DNA of 64,000 nucleotides from Synechococcus sp. UW179A (GCF_900473965.1 NZ_UCNJ01000009.1:1-64000); one strand, 5' to 3'; positions 16,772-25,932 are shown, counted from the first letter of the stretch. Notes: generated from the letters alone by a model not told the origin. Numbers and translations: made by a program.

Positions 16772-17896
16772 TCAGGACGCGATCAACTCGGCCAGATCTA
16801 GACCGCTCTGGAGGGCCCCCTCCGCCATGCCAAAACCAGATCCCGCAATCCAGTCGCCACAAAAACCCACACGGACTCGTCTGCACCACTGCAGTGCATT
16901 TGGCATTCCTTGGTCCAAGGGTTGTGCAGCTCCCCAGCGCATTACACCAAGTGAATGAGCGTTGGAGACCAACCCCTGTAGTGATGGCCAGGGCTGCAGA
17001 ATCTCTGGCAACAGGCTCAGCAATCGCTGTTCCTGAACAGTCATCAACTGTGGCTGTGTTTCGGGTGTGATCAACGCACCATCATCAAGGCCATGCATCA
17101 CCAGGCCAAGACCACCCTGTTGCTGTCGCTGAAGCACAATGCGTTCCACTCCGAATTGCTGCTGAGCGCGAGGCGTTAGCCAGATCTGCCGAGGCAATGA
17201 ATCGGAATCCATCGCTGGAAACTGAACCATCAGATTCCAACGGATGCTCGCGTTGAGGTTGGCAATCCAGGCGAGTGCTTCATCAAGTACAGAATCGTGC
17301 CCCTCAGGGACAGCCTCACGCAGGGGCACATCTCTCCAACCAAGCATCGCTAACGAACGAGGATGTGCGAGGAGCGTTCCGCTCAGGATGAGTCCCCGGC
17401 CTCGAAGCCCACCCGGAAACACCCAGCGCTCATCAACCCTGGAGAGTGTCTGAATCCGCTCTCCAAAACGGGCGTCGACAGAATTTCCGCCATCAGAAAG
17501 CAACGTCTCCACCACGGTTGCCATCGTGGGGATGCCTCGCCAGCGCGGCCCTCGCAGCAGAGGGTGATCAGGAGGCGCAACAACGGCACCAAGATGGTCC
17601 AGGCCAACGACTGGATCGCGGTCAACGCGAACAACGCCACGTTGCTCAAGCGATGTCATCAACTCCCGCAGCTGCCCACAAGGCTCGGACTGAAAGCTCA
17701 GGGTCGGAGTTCCATGATCCAGTCGCCATAGAGGGGAGTCGCGTCGTCGCCTAGTCGCCGAGCGTCCTCCAGGTCCCCGACCAGCTTCCAAAATCTGAAT
17801 AGTGCCGCACCAGCCCTTGCTCTTCAGAGCTGCCACCAACGCGCAACCGGAAAGCCCAGCACCGATCACAACAAGATCAACATCCCTGCCAGGCAT
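16772..17896 (-). CDS. NAD(P)/FAD-dependent oxidoreductase, renalase-like
   Basis: Starting at Met 17896 (MPGRDVDLVVIGAGLSGCAL), the protein has 374 residues. The Rossmann motif GAGLSGCALVAAL, the ILEAGRGPGGRSATRR segment and the C-terminal GFCGDWIAGSGFGMAEGALQ match the renalase-like flavoprotein family common in cyanobacteria. Substrate unknown. The open frame extends 37 codons upstream through a non-coding leader with a terminator hairpin (17936), so the longer start is rejected. That hairpin sits 40 bases before the start codon, which may mean attenuation. Confidence 0.75.
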   Translation of the reverse strand: MPGRDVDLVVIGAGLSGCALVAALKSKGWCGTIQILEAGRGPGGRSATRRRRDSPLWRLDHGTPTLSFQSEPCGQLRELMTSLEQRGVVRVDRDPVVGLDHLGAVVAPPDHPLLRGPRWRGIPTMATVVETLLSDGGNSVDARFGERIQTLSRVDERWVFPGGLRGRGLILSGTLLAHPRSLAMLGWRDVPLREAVPEGHDSVLDEALAWIANLNASIRWNLMVQFPAMDSDSLPRQIWLTPRAQQQFGVERIVLQRQQQGGLGLVMHGLDDGALITPETQPQLMTVQEQRLLSLLPEILQPWPSLQGLVSNAHSLGVMRWGAAQPLDQGMPNALQWCRRVRVGFCGDWIAGSGFGMAEGALQSGLDLAELIAS

Positions 17897-17935
17897 GGAA
17901 ACCAATGAAAACGTTTTGATTCTGAACGAGACAAC

Positions 17936-17962
17936 AAAAAAAGACGGGTGGCGACCCGTCTT
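17936..17962 (-). terminator. Strong intrinsic terminator without an obvious upstream gene
   Basis: On the minus strand, a perfect 9-bp stem (AAGACGGGT / ACCCGTCTT, loop CGCC) runs directly into a T-rich tract. No protein gene lies just upstream on that strand. Confidence 0.85.
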
Positions 17963-18045
17963 GACTCTCCCTAAGCGCTTCCCGGAGCAGAACTCCGTGC
18001 TCACCACTTATCGCGTAGATAGGGCACTGACGCCGTAGGAATCGA
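17936..18045 (-). ncRNA. Candidate small RNA or attenuator leader
   Basis: The minus-strand segment ending at the terminator above contains a second hairpin (CGGAG, loop TTCTG, CTCCG) and a weak one (TATC ... GATA). It has no open frame worth calling. It either is a free small RNA of roughly 100 bases or the regulated 5' leader of the oxidoreductase at 16772-17896. The 5' end is a guess. I could not match it to Yfr1, 6S, SRP RNA or a known riboswitch from memory. Confidence 0.35.
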
Positions 18046-18419
18046 TACTCAAATCATTGAACACAAAGCATCAAATTGAAAGCCTTGAAGCAAGCACAGT
18101 GCAGGCGCCTGAGATCGCAAAAGAAAACCGCAACAGCAACCAGACTGAAAGCAGCACCAGCACTAACAGCGCAGCCACCGCTTGAACCACGATCATCGAC
18201 AGTGACTTGCCCGAAAGATGCTCTCTCGTGATCAGTCACTGCAGAGGCGGATTGAAGATGCAGAAATGCAATACCGATAGGGAGACGCTGATTAACAGGA
18301 TCGCCTGAAAAGATCAGCCTCTTCAAAGAGCATGCGATCAAGACGGATGAACTTCCATATCCATGTTGATGCGTGCAAGTATAGAATTGATACGTTGAGC
18401 AAAGCGTGACCAAGCCTCA

Positions 18420-19130
18420 GTGAAAATCCTTCTCAAGGAGAGCTTCGACGAATGGCAGAAGATGATCAACCAATCAGATTGGGGGCACAAAATTTTAATC
18501 TGCTGCGGTCATAAACCAACAGCTATTTCCATAGCAACGCTGTTTGCCATTGACCCAGAATCCAAGACAGATCACTTGATCGGTGTCTGCACCTCTCAGA
18601 GCGAATGCCTTGAACTAATTCAACAATCCCACGATCCATTGTTGATCTTCATCAGCGGGCGATTGGACGACGGGTCAGGCATCAGTCTGATCAACGCCAT
18701 CCACGATCAAGCCCTGAGCGCATCAGGCGAAGACCACATCACCGTCCTGACATTGAATACGGTCAATCCATTATCGCTCAAGGAAGCGATAAACTCAAGC
18801 GCAAATATTATCCTAACCCATCGCGGATTTGAAACACTTACAATTTATCACGTGCTTCATTCAGTCAAGGAGAAAATTAATTACGTTGACCCCTTGATTC
18901 ACCACATTCTGGATCCCAGCCATCTGAGAAAGAGCAATCTTCTATCCAAGCGAGAGCTTAATGTTCTCGAATTAGTTTGCGACGGCATGACCAATCATGA
19001 AATCGGGAGTGAATTGCACATTGCAGATGTCACAGCACGACAACACGTGCAGGCAGTCATTAGAAAACTCCACGCAAGGAACAGAACAGATAGCGCCGTC
19101 AAAGCCATCAGAGAAGGATTGGTTGAATAA
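18420..19130 (+). CDS. LuxR/NarL-type transcription regulator with degenerate receiver domain
   Basis: A 236-residue protein. Residues about 175-232 form a LuxR helix-turn-helix (LSKRELNVLELVCDGMTNHE, then IGSELHIADVTARQHVQAVI, with RKLHARNRT at the end). The N-terminal part aligns with a receiver domain (LLIFISGRLDDGSGISLI), but the position of the phosphorylated Asp is Ser (ISG rather than LLD), so phosphotransfer control is unlikely. It starts with GTG. No kinase gene is adjacent. Regulon unknown. Confidence 0.75.
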   Translation: MKILLKESFDEWQKMINQSDWGHKILICCGHKPTAISIATLFAIDPESKTDHLIGVCTSQSECLELIQQSHDPLLIFISGRLDDGSGISLINAIHDQALSASGEDHITVLTLNTVNPLSLKEAINSSANIILTHRGFETLTIYHVLHSVKEKINYVDPLIHHILDPSHLRKSNLLSKRELNVLELVCDGMTNHEIGSELHIADVTARQHVQAVIRKLHARNRTDSAVKAIREGLVE

Positions 19131-19366
19131 TTGAAGTTCAACTCACAAAATCTGAGTCAAAAACGCTTGAAAGGTGATTAATGTCATATCGACCACAACA
19201 AAACGCTTTAAATCGATACCAACTACTTTTAAACAAAATATTAAAAACAAATTTGAAACCCCTGGCACGTTTTTCCATCCAATAATCCTCACATATTCAA
19301 AAAAAAGCCTCAACAAACTCTAGGTTCAAAATGATCGCAAGTTACTCATAACAATGAAAATGACAA

Positions 19367-19567
19367 CTATGAACCAGCCTCAAGATTCTGAGCAGACGTC
19401 ATCCTTCGCTCTTCGCTCGCCAAAAAGTCAGACCACATACCAACAAGAAAACTCAGTGTCGACAACGCACGAACCTGCTCCTGGGAACCAGGCCTGGTGT
19501 ATTTGAAATCCATGAACATTTGATCAGCAACAGACTGCTGCTCTTTACAGCGTGAATCAATCGACAT
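19367..19567 (-). CDS. Small hypothetical protein
   Basis: A 66-residue soluble product from ATG 19567 (MSIDSRCKEQQSVADQMFMD), with an amphipathic C-terminal part (LSTLSFLVGMWSDFLASEER). No family recognised. Confidence 0.4.
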   Translation of the reverse strand: MSIDSRCKEQQSVADQMFMDFKYTRPGSQEQVRALSTLSFLVGMWSDFLASEERRMTSAQNLEAGS

Positions 19568-19892
19568 CAATCAGCCCCTTGCCTGAACGGAAGGCAGATC
19601 AGTGGACTGTGCCAGCACATCAATCACACTTGACGTCATTCCAGCGCCAGAAGCGACGAACACGTCATAGGCCTTCAAGCAGTCAATCATCGATAAGGCT
19701 ATTAACTTCTGTAAAGAACTTTAGTCCATTTGTAAAGCTGTGTAACTAGGTGGTTTTGCTCCTCTTCTACACCCGGCGGCAGGGGGCGTCGGGGCCACTT
19801 CTGCCATCCCCCCCCCCTAAACAGATCAGGTCTTAGGGGCGAGGACTGATGCTGAGCTTTGTGGCTAGGTTTCGTGCTCGCATCTATCGGAT
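19568..19892. other. Intergenic region with C10 tract
   Basis: 325 bases. The only notable element is the C10 homopolymer at 19808-19817, followed by CTTAGGGGCGAGG. I see no gene. Confidence 0.5.
19808..19817. repeat. C10 homopolymer tract
   Basis: Ten C bases, 76 bases upstream of the start at 19893, in the probable promoter region of that gene. Confidence 0.9.
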
Positions 19893-20561
19893 ATGACGCG
19901 CACGATTGCCATAAGCGGTGCCTCGGGCAAAACAGGCTTCCGTGTTGCCGAAGAAGTTCTGGCTGCGGGCGATCAGGCCAGGCTGCTCCTGCGCCCTGAA
20001 TCCCAGATTCCAGCATCACTAGCAGGCTGTGAGCAGCACCGGCTCAGCCTGATGGATGCCAACGCCTTGGACAACTCTCTACGCGGAGTAGATGCTCTGG
20101 TGATCGCGACAGGAGCCCGCCCATCCGTTGACCTGACGGGGCCGATGAAAGTCGATGCTTGGGGCGTCGAACGCCAGATCGAGAGCTGCAAGCGTGTTGG
20201 CGTCAACCGGGTAGTCCTGGTGAGTTCCTTATGCGCAGGGCGTTGGAAACACCCTCTCAACCTGTTTGGATTGATCCTGGTTTGGAAGCGTGTGGGTGAA
20301 CGCAATCTGGAGAACAGCGGGCTCGACTGGACAGTGATCAGACCCGGTGGGCTGAACGAGCGCGAAGAAGACCTGGAAGGGGAGGGCGTGGTTTGGACTG
20401 GAGCTGACCAGCAGGAAAGCGATTCAATTCCTCGCCGTCTGGTTGCACGCTGCTGCCTCGAAGCCTTGAACACCTCCGATTCAATCGGCAAAATCCTTGA
20501 GGTCACTAGCTCAAAGCAACAACCTGTGGTGAGCTTGCAGGAAGCGATTACCAGCTGCTGA
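19893..20561 (+). CDS. NAD(P)-binding SDR-like protein (atypical SDR, NmrA/Ycf39-like)
   Basis: A 222-residue Rossmann protein: TIAISGASGKTGFRVAEEVL at the N-terminus, LRGVDALVIATGARPSVDLTG and NRVVLVSSL in the middle, and LDWTVIRPGGLNERE later. No classical YxxxK catalytic pair is visible, which is usual for the atypical NAD(P)H-binding group that includes Ycf39-like proteins. Some relatives help photosystem assembly, but this one cannot be assigned. Confidence 0.8.
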   Translation: MTRTIAISGASGKTGFRVAEEVLAAGDQARLLLRPESQIPASLAGCEQHRLSLMDANALDNSLRGVDALVIATGARPSVDLTGPMKVDAWGVERQIESCKRVGVNRVVLVSSLCAGRWKHPLNLFGLILVWKRVGERNLENSGLDWTVIRPGGLNEREEDLEGEGVVWTGADQQESDSIPRRLVARCCLEALNTSDSIGKILEVTSSKQQPVVSLQEAITSC

Positions 20562-20647
20562 GCCTTCGGATTCAACCCAACCCCGATAGGGGCCAGGCTG
20601 CAGAACGCAAGGCATGATCATGATCTTCACCTTCGTCGAGTAGATCT

Positions 20648-20875
20648 GTGCCCTGGAAGCCAGCAGAAGCCTGGACCAGCCTCACCCCTAGAGCAGGACG
20701 ACGTCACTTCCGTTTGATTTTGCAAGGGGGGCGCGGTGCTGAACGCTGGGTGGAGCTGGCTTCACTGCTGGATCCGCAGGTGCGACTTAGGGAGAGCTGG
20801 AAGCAGCTTCAGGACAAATCGCAATGGCAGAGCGGCTGGCAGCCCATTCCCTCTAATGACTCAGACGGAGTCTGA
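20648..20875 (+). CDS. Trp-rich small protein (TIGR02450-like)
   Basis: A 75-residue protein from GTG with six Trp spaced along it (PWKPAEAWTSL, AERWVELASL, ESWKQL, SQWQSGWQPI) and RRHFRLI near the middle. This fits the cyanobacterial family of short Trp-rich proteins I know as TIGR02450, function unknown. Its 3' end overlaps the minus-strand methyltransferase by 15 bases. Confidence 0.6.
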   Translation: MPWKPAEAWTSLTPRAGRRHFRLILQGGRGAERWVELASLLDPQVRLRESWKQLQDKSQWQSGWQPIPSNDSDGV

Positions 20876-21526
20876 AACCAAGGGTTTGGTGGCAATCACA
20901 GCGAAAAAAGGATCTCCCTTGGCACCGACCCAACCAAGAGGGCCCGTTTGCTGCGTCTGTTCAGCAACAAGCTCAGGCTTGGGCCATCCCTGAGCCATCA
21001 TCACCTCCGCCACGTAGCGCAGATGATCGCCGTCACCGCCATCGGTCCAGATCTGAGGTGCCTTCGTGAAAAACATGCGATTACTGAAAGCGCAGATGAC
21101 CTGCCCCCTTGGTCGGGTGATGCGCAGCAGCTCAGCGGCCACCGCTTCGGGCTGCTGCAGATACTGCCAGCCGGCCACGATCAACGTGCAGTCAACACTG
21201 GTGTCGTCGAGCGGCAGTATCTGATCACGGTTGAGGTTCTGCACCCAGTGACGGTCGAGTCGCGGATTGGCCTGTAACTCCTCAGCATTCAGGCCATGAC
21301 CGATCACCTGCTCGTAGCGCTGTTGCTCCGGCAGGTGACTGACCCAGCTGCTCATCAGATCCAGCACAACGGCACAACTGGGAATGCGCTCGCTGTAGAG
21401 CTGCGTCAAGCGCAAGCGGAACGCTGCATCGAGATGCTGAACAAAACGGGGATCGCTGTAGAACAGCGCATCATCGCTGTCATCGAGCTTGAAGCGCTCA
21501 TTGTCGTTCAAGACCTGCACGACCAC
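20861..21526 (-). CDS. SAM-dependent methyltransferase-like protein
   Basis: A 221-residue protein. The order of motifs is methyltransferase-like: SCAVVLDLMSSWVSHLPE where motif I is expected, LPLDDTSVDCTLIVAGWQYL (motif IV region) and LRITRPRGQVICAFSNRMFF (post-motif). Motif I is degenerate, lacking the GxGxG loop, so catalysis is not certain. The substrate is unknown. Confidence 0.7.
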   Translation of the reverse strand: MVVQVLNDNERFKLDDSDDALFYSDPRFVQHLDAAFRLRLTQLYSERIPSCAVVLDLMSSWVSHLPEQQRYEQVIGHGLNAEELQANPRLDRHWVQNLNRDQILPLDDTSVDCTLIVAGWQYLQQPEAVAAELLRITRPRGQVICAFSNRMFFTKAPQIWTDGGDGDHLRYVAEVMMAQGWPKPELVAEQTQQTGPLGWVGAKGDPFFAVIATKPLVSDSV

Positions 21527-21629
21527 GGGTAAATCCTTCTGTCCAAGGGAACCGGAACCTAAAGAAACCAGCGACGAAGCGCGTCTCTAGAGGCTCACCA
21601 ACACGCAGCTGGTACAGGTTTGTTGTTGA

Positions 21630-23165
21630 TTAAAGAGACAGGCTCTCCAGCAGTTGCTTCTGAGACCGCTGTCCAGTGATCGCATGGGCGGCCATCGCTC
21701 CACTGGCGGCGACAGGCGGAATACCAATACCGGGGAAGGTGCTAGCACCGCACTGAAGAAAACCTTGCAGGGGTGTCTGCACACCCGGGAACAAACCTTT
21801 AGCAGCCGACAGCGCTGGTCCATAACTGCCCTCATGCACTGACAGGAAATGACGGTGGGTCAGAGGCGTCCCCTCCATCACGATTCGGCAGCGACTGCGC
21901 AGATCTGGGATGCGCTGCTCAAGCACCTGCCAAAACACCGAACAACGCTGCTCACGCTGCTGGTCATAAGCAGACGTGGACCGTTCCAAACCACGCCAAT
22001 GAAACCAAGGTTCATTGGCCGGTGTATAGGCATGCAGAACGTGCTGACCAGGAGGAGCCATCGATGGATCCAACGCCGAAGGAATCGACACCACCACGGC
22101 ATTGCGTTCGGCATCAATCCCCCGTGTCCAGTCTCCAACCCACACCGTGTGAATGGGCAGATCCTCCAGGCCAGTGGCATCAAAGCCCAGATGCAGATGA
22201 AGAAAGGAGGCGCAGGCGGGAGTCTCCAAACGTTGACGGCGCCAGGAGGGTGATGTTGCTTCAGGCAACAGCTTTGCCGTACTCCAGGCATCAGCATTGC
22301 TGACCACATAATCCGCAGCGAACTGTTCACCGTTGACCAGTTGGACGCCGACAGCCCGATCACCATCCAGCAAAACTCTCTTCACACGGGCGCCAAGGCG
22401 CAGGCAGCCGCCATGTTTCTCAAGTCCACGCACCAGAGCCTGCACAACAGAAGCACTCCCGCCCTTAGGAAAATCGAGGCAGGCCTCAGGTTCAAACCAT
22501 TCACCGAACAGTGTTGCCATCGCAGCCGCATTGGTATCGGCCATGGGCATTCCACTGATCAGAAAGCAGAGCAGATCAACCCAATGGCGGAGGAAGGGAT
22601 CCTGAAGGTGGCGGTCCACCAACGGACCGAAGGCTCCGCTGAGATGGCGCAGTGCCGGCAGGTGGGGGAGCAAGCGACCGCTGCGTCGCAGGAGTGGTCC
22701 AAGACCATCGAGTCCACCCGGCGGTAGTGCCAACAGCGGCAGTGCGTCCGCCGCCGCTGCGATGGGCTGCAACACTTCAGCGAAACGACGCCACTCCTCA
22801 ACCACCGCCGTTCCACGCAGATCAGCGACAACCTGTTCGAAGCCATCAGCGCCAACCCCGATGCGCAGATGCCCTTCAGGAAACAGCACATCCCAGTCCC
22901 GATAGGGAATCACATCCAGAGGTTCATCCAAGGCCTTGAGAATCTGAGCCAACGGGTTGCTACTTGGCCATCGGCCCAGTCCGCTCCAGAGAGAAGGGCC
23001 TGATTCGAAATGATATCCCTGCCGCTCAAAGCCATGAGCAGCACCACCCGGATGGCCATGAGCTTCGAGAACCATCACCTCGTGACCGGCCCTGGCACAC
23101 AAGGCAGCACAACAAAGACCACCGATACCGCTGCCGATCACGATCACCTCACACTTGGTGGTCAT
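21630..23165 (-). CDS. FAD-dependent carotenoid isomerase/desaturase-like protein (CRTISO/CrtH family)
   Basis: From Met 23165 (MTTKCEVIVIGSGIGGLCCA) the protein has 511 residues. GSGIGGLCCAALCARAGHEV and LEAHGHPGGAAHGFERQGYH are the FAD-binding start of the phytoene-desaturase/CRTISO superfamily; FPKGGSASVVQALVRGLEKH and the C-terminal GASTFPGIGIPPVAASGAMA are its other landmarks. Family members isomerise or oxidise carotenoids in the membrane. Several paralogues occur per cyanobacterial genome, so it cannot be equated with CrtH itself. The extension to 23231 is not supported. Confidence 0.75.
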   Translation of the reverse strand: MTTKCEVIVIGSGIGGLCCAALCARAGHEVMVLEAHGHPGGAAHGFERQGYHFESGPSLWSGLGRWPSSNPLAQILKALDEPLDVIPYRDWDVLFPEGHLRIGVGADGFEQVVADLRGTAVVEEWRRFAEVLQPIAAAADALPLLALPPGGLDGLGPLLRRSGRLLPHLPALRHLSGAFGPLVDRHLQDPFLRHWVDLLCFLISGMPMADTNAAAMATLFGEWFEPEACLDFPKGGSASVVQALVRGLEKHGGCLRLGARVKRVLLDGDRAVGVQLVNGEQFAADYVVSNADAWSTAKLLPEATSPSWRRQRLETPACASFLHLHLGFDATGLEDLPIHTVWVGDWTRGIDAERNAVVVSIPSALDPSMAPPGQHVLHAYTPANEPWFHWRGLERSTSAYDQQREQRCSVFWQVLEQRIPDLRSRCRIVMEGTPLTHRHFLSVHEGSYGPALSAAKGLFPGVQTPLQGFLQCGASTFPGIGIPPVAASGAMAAHAITGQRSQKQLLESLSL

Positions 23166-23304
23166 GGTGTGATCCGCTCGGTGACTGGTCAGTTCATAGC
23201 GGGTCGGAGCTGAATTCCGACACATGAACACTGGCTGTCATCAATAAAGCCAACCGGGATCAGCCAAAAACTGCTTCAGTGATCGCAGAGAACGTGTTGA
23301 AGCA

Positions 23305-23841
23305 TTGATCGCTCTGCCACTGATTCTGCTCGGCTTGGCCTGGCTTCAGGAACTGGTTGATCAATTGTTTTTCGGCGGTCGCTGGAACCTGGCAATGGGG
23401 CCTGGAACACCCTGGTGGACCTTATTCACAGCACCATTTAGCCACCAAGGTTTAGGCCATCTCATCACCAATAGCCTGGTGTTCCTTCCGCTCAGCTATC
23501 TGGTGCTAGCAAGGAGCCAGAAGGCCTATCTGAGCGTTTGGATCGCAGTGTTTGTGCTGGAGATTCCGATCTGGTTGTTCTGGCCGGTAGGCGCCCATGG
23601 ATTATCGGGTGTGGTGTACGGACTACTGGGCTATTTGGTGCTGATCGGTTGTCTGGAAAGGCGACCTTTATCAATTTTGCTGAGCATCATTGCCCTGCTG
23701 CTCTACGGAAGCGCCTTACCAGGATTACTCCCGTGGGCATCTCCCGCTGGAGTGAGCTGGATCGGACATGCATCCGGCTTCGTAGCCGGATTAATGGCCG
23801 CGCTTGCGGTCTATCGAGCACCAGCTCAGCTGGATGTCTGA
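23305..23841 (+). CDS. Rhomboid-family intramembrane serine protease
   Basis: A 178-residue protein with about five hydrophobic segments. The catalytic Ser motif is GLSGVVYGLLG, and the catalytic His lies in WIGHASGFVAGLMAAL; GHLITNSLVFLPL is the usual conserved helix with His and Asn. Rhomboids cleave membrane helices of other proteins. The only canonical start in frame after the upstream TAA (23245) is the TTG at 23305. Its 3' end overlaps the next minus-strand gene by 16 bases. Confidence 0.8.
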   Translation: MIALPLILLGLAWLQELVDQLFFGGRWNLAMGPGTPWWTLFTAPFSHQGLGHLITNSLVFLPLSYLVLARSQKAYLSVWIAVFVLEIPIWLFWPVGAHGLSGVVYGLLGYLVLIGCLERRPLSILLSIIALLLYGSALPGLLPWASPAGVSWIGHASGFVAGLMAALAVYRAPAQLDV

Positions 23842-24074
23842 TCTCCATCTGCGCCGTCTTCAGCAGCCTGGATTTTGAACAGAAAGCGACTGGAAAGACG
23901 AACCGCAAGAACGGAGGCAGCAGCTCCGTAACCGATAAAAGTGGCGGCCTGACCAAAGCTCCCTTCTTGATAAAGATCTGCGTGGAGAAGCAACCAGTCC
24001 ACGAGTGAGGAAGCCGTGCCCCAAACCACGACCCAGACCGAGACGTAAATCACTCCCCTGGAGGTGTTATTCAA
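23826..24074 (-). CDS. Small membrane protein, hypothetical
   Basis: An 82-residue protein with two hydrophobic stretches (GVIYVSVWVVVWGTASSLVD and FIGYGAAASVLAVRL) and an acidic tail (AAEDGADGDQTSS). No family known. Confidence 0.6.
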   Translation of the reverse strand: MNNTSRGVIYVSVWVVVWGTASSLVDWLLLHADLYQEGSFGQAATFIGYGAAASVLAVRLSSRFLFKIQAAEDGADGDQTSS

Positions 24075-24112
24075 GACGAGAGAGCATGCGCTGGGTCAAC
24101 GCTAAGCGAACC

Positions 24113-24415
24113 TCAGTCACGTCTCAGCCAGGAATCGGCCCCCGCGAACCAATCACCGAGGTCATCAGCCTCGGGGCTCTGCAGCTGGTCAGGTTCTGCA
24201 CTGCCGAGATCAAGACCATCGAGAAGGCAGTCGATACCTTCAAGAGGGCCTGCTGCAAGTTGTTGTCGGCGTGCACGACGAAGCCATGATGAAACCGTGC
24301 GATCTCGATCGGCGAATTTCTGGAGGTAAACACGATCCGACAGACTGACACTGGAACCCTCAGCCATTCGCCGCAGGATTGACTGCAGTTTTAGACGGGT
24401 GCTGGTGGTGAGCAT
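24113..24415 (-). CDS. Conserved hypothetical protein
   Basis: A 100-residue soluble protein. The first half is basic and helical (STRLKLQSILRRMAEGSSVS, LSDRVYLQKFADRDRTVSSW), the second half acidic and ending DWFAGADSWLRRD. It resembles short cyanobacterial proteins of unknown function, and I cannot name a family. Confidence 0.65.
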   Translation of the reverse strand: MLTTSTRLKLQSILRRMAEGSSVSLSDRVYLQKFADRDRTVSSWLRRARRQQLAAGPLEGIDCLLDGLDLGSAEPDQLQSPEADDLGDWFAGADSWLRRD

Positions 24416-24555
24416 GGACCGAACGCTCCGAACTGGCGACGTTATGGCTTGTCATAGCGACAACAATGCCAACGATCAAATCTATTTGCGCAAACAGACA
24501 AGACAACAACCAATGGCTACAACCATGTCAGTGATGAACCATTCGAGGAGAGTCA

Positions 24556-24765
24556 ATGAGTGATCAGGAACAACAAAGGCCTGTCGTGATCCAACAAGGG
24601 GGCAACGGGATCGGTCTTGTTCTTGCTGCATTGATCGTGGGTGGTGCCATTGTCTATGCCGTCAACATTTGGTCCAATACTCAGCAACAGAAGCTCAGAG
24701 TGCCCGCAGAAGCGATCCAGAAAGGCGTTGAATCTGTCAAGGAAGCGATCAAACCAGGGTCTTGA
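24556..24765 (+). CDS. Small single-pass membrane protein
   Basis: A 69-residue protein: a short Gln-rich N-terminus, one helix (GIGLVLAALIVGGAIVYAVN) and a basic tail (EAIQKGVESVKEAIKPGS). GAGGAGAGT lies just before the ATG (GAGGAGAGTCAATG), a good ribosome binding site. Unknown function. Confidence 0.65.
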   Translation: MSDQEQQRPVVIQQGGNGIGLVLAALIVGGAIVYAVNIWSNTQQQKLRVPAEAIQKGVESVKEAIKPGS

Positions 24766-24891
24766 ACGAGGCTCATTGAGCAGGTGCTTAGGAGAAAACA
24801 TGCAGACAATGCAAAAAGCCATGCAATAAAAAGTTCTGAAATGATCAAGCCCCTTACATAAAACATCTAATTTCAAATCAGCCATCCGCAC

Positions 24892-25515
24892 ATGAAGAGA
24901 TTTGTTGCCATCGTTCTTTCAATCTCAACCCTGTTAGCAGGTTGTACGGCATCGGATCGGTTTGAAGAAAAAACATTTCTGAGCAATGGACCTTACCAAC
25001 AAGGGACCATCAGTATCGACAGATCAAAACTGCAGACAGTCGTGACATGGTGCAGCCCAACTCTTCTGCAAATGGCGGTTTACGACAATGTTCAAGAAAG
25101 CTACCCCACGGAGTACACGCAATTGAAAGGGAAGGACCATCCTCTACAAATGTCTGTCACTGTTTTTCCACAAGACTTACCGTTCAGCTATGCCGCGGAG
25201 TACAGCAAACCAAAAGATGTCACCAGTATCTGCAGTCCTGCAAGCATCCAGACAACCCTAAGCACTGAGACGGGCAATTCACCGACTCTCAATAAAAATC
25301 TGGGGCAATCATTTGAGGTAAGAAGCGATAAAATGGTGGCCGTGAAAGTGGACTGCAACGCATGCAAAGCTGGCTATTCAGAACTTGACCACTTCAATGG
25401 CCCGGATTATGGAAAGGAAGGAGGAGTAGCATTAATCCCTGCGGGAGAAGCTTCAGACGTGATAGGAGAATGCAAGGACAATATTTTCTCGATTCAGATC
25501 AACCCAGCGAATTAA
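24892..25515 (+). CDS. Putative lipoprotein
   Basis: A 207-residue protein whose N-terminus MKRFVAIVLSISTLLAGCTA is a lipoprotein signal with lipobox LAGC. The mature part contains several Cys (TWCSP, SICSP, DCNACKAG, GECKD), suggesting disulfides in the periplasm. The gene is comparatively AT-rich. No domain recognised. Confidence 0.7.
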   Translation: MKRFVAIVLSISTLLAGCTASDRFEEKTFLSNGPYQQGTISIDRSKLQTVVTWCSPTLLQMAVYDNVQESYPTEYTQLKGKDHPLQMSVTVFPQDLPFSYAAEYSKPKDVTSICSPASIQTTLSTETGNSPTLNKNLGQSFEVRSDKMVAVKVDCNACKAGYSELDHFNGPDYGKEGGVALIPAGEASDVIGECKDNIFSIQINPAN

Positions 25516-25596
25516 TCATAATCCGAGGCAACGATTGAAAGCAATTACTCGCACAACAGATAGCAGTCAGCACCGAAAGACATACAACCCAAAAAA

Positions 25597-25932
25597 TCAA
25601 CGGCCATCAAAGGCCTTTAACACCTTATCAAGCACAATGATGTTCCGCATGTGCTGAACCTCAGTTAGTCCGTTCACCTTCATAAACTCAGCGAGACGGT
25701 CAGGAAAATCTATAATTTCGCGACCGGTATCAACAAATTGACGAAAAGCCTTAAGCAACTCATCCTTATTATCAGCACGCTGAATAGCACAGCAGCACCA
25801 ATTGATTGCCGCATGTTCCTGAAGCTGATATTCTCGGAGCTGATGCTTTAAGGTATTGATCGTTGCTTTTGTTTTTCTTGCATAAAAAGCCCATGCCAAA
25901 CTAAGAAAGGCCAGAATAATTGTTTGTACCAC
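25597..25932 (-). CDS. Membrane-anchored hypothetical protein
   Basis: A 111-residue protein from GTG: one N-terminal membrane helix (TIILAFLSLAWAFYA), then a soluble helical domain with INWCCCAIQ and FRQFVDTGREIIDFPDRLAEF. No family recognised. Between its start and 26169 I see no gene. Confidence 0.55.
   Translation of the reverse strand: MVQTIILAFLSLAWAFYARKTKATINTLKHQLREYQLQEHAAINWCCCAIQRADNKDELLKAFRQFVDTGREIIDFPDRLAEFMKVNGLTEVQHMRNIIVLDKVLKAFDGR

Noticed and set aside
18054-18413. Minus-strand 119-codon frame
   Set aside because: Cys-rich, low-information translation; it lies in the promoter region of the LuxR-type gene.
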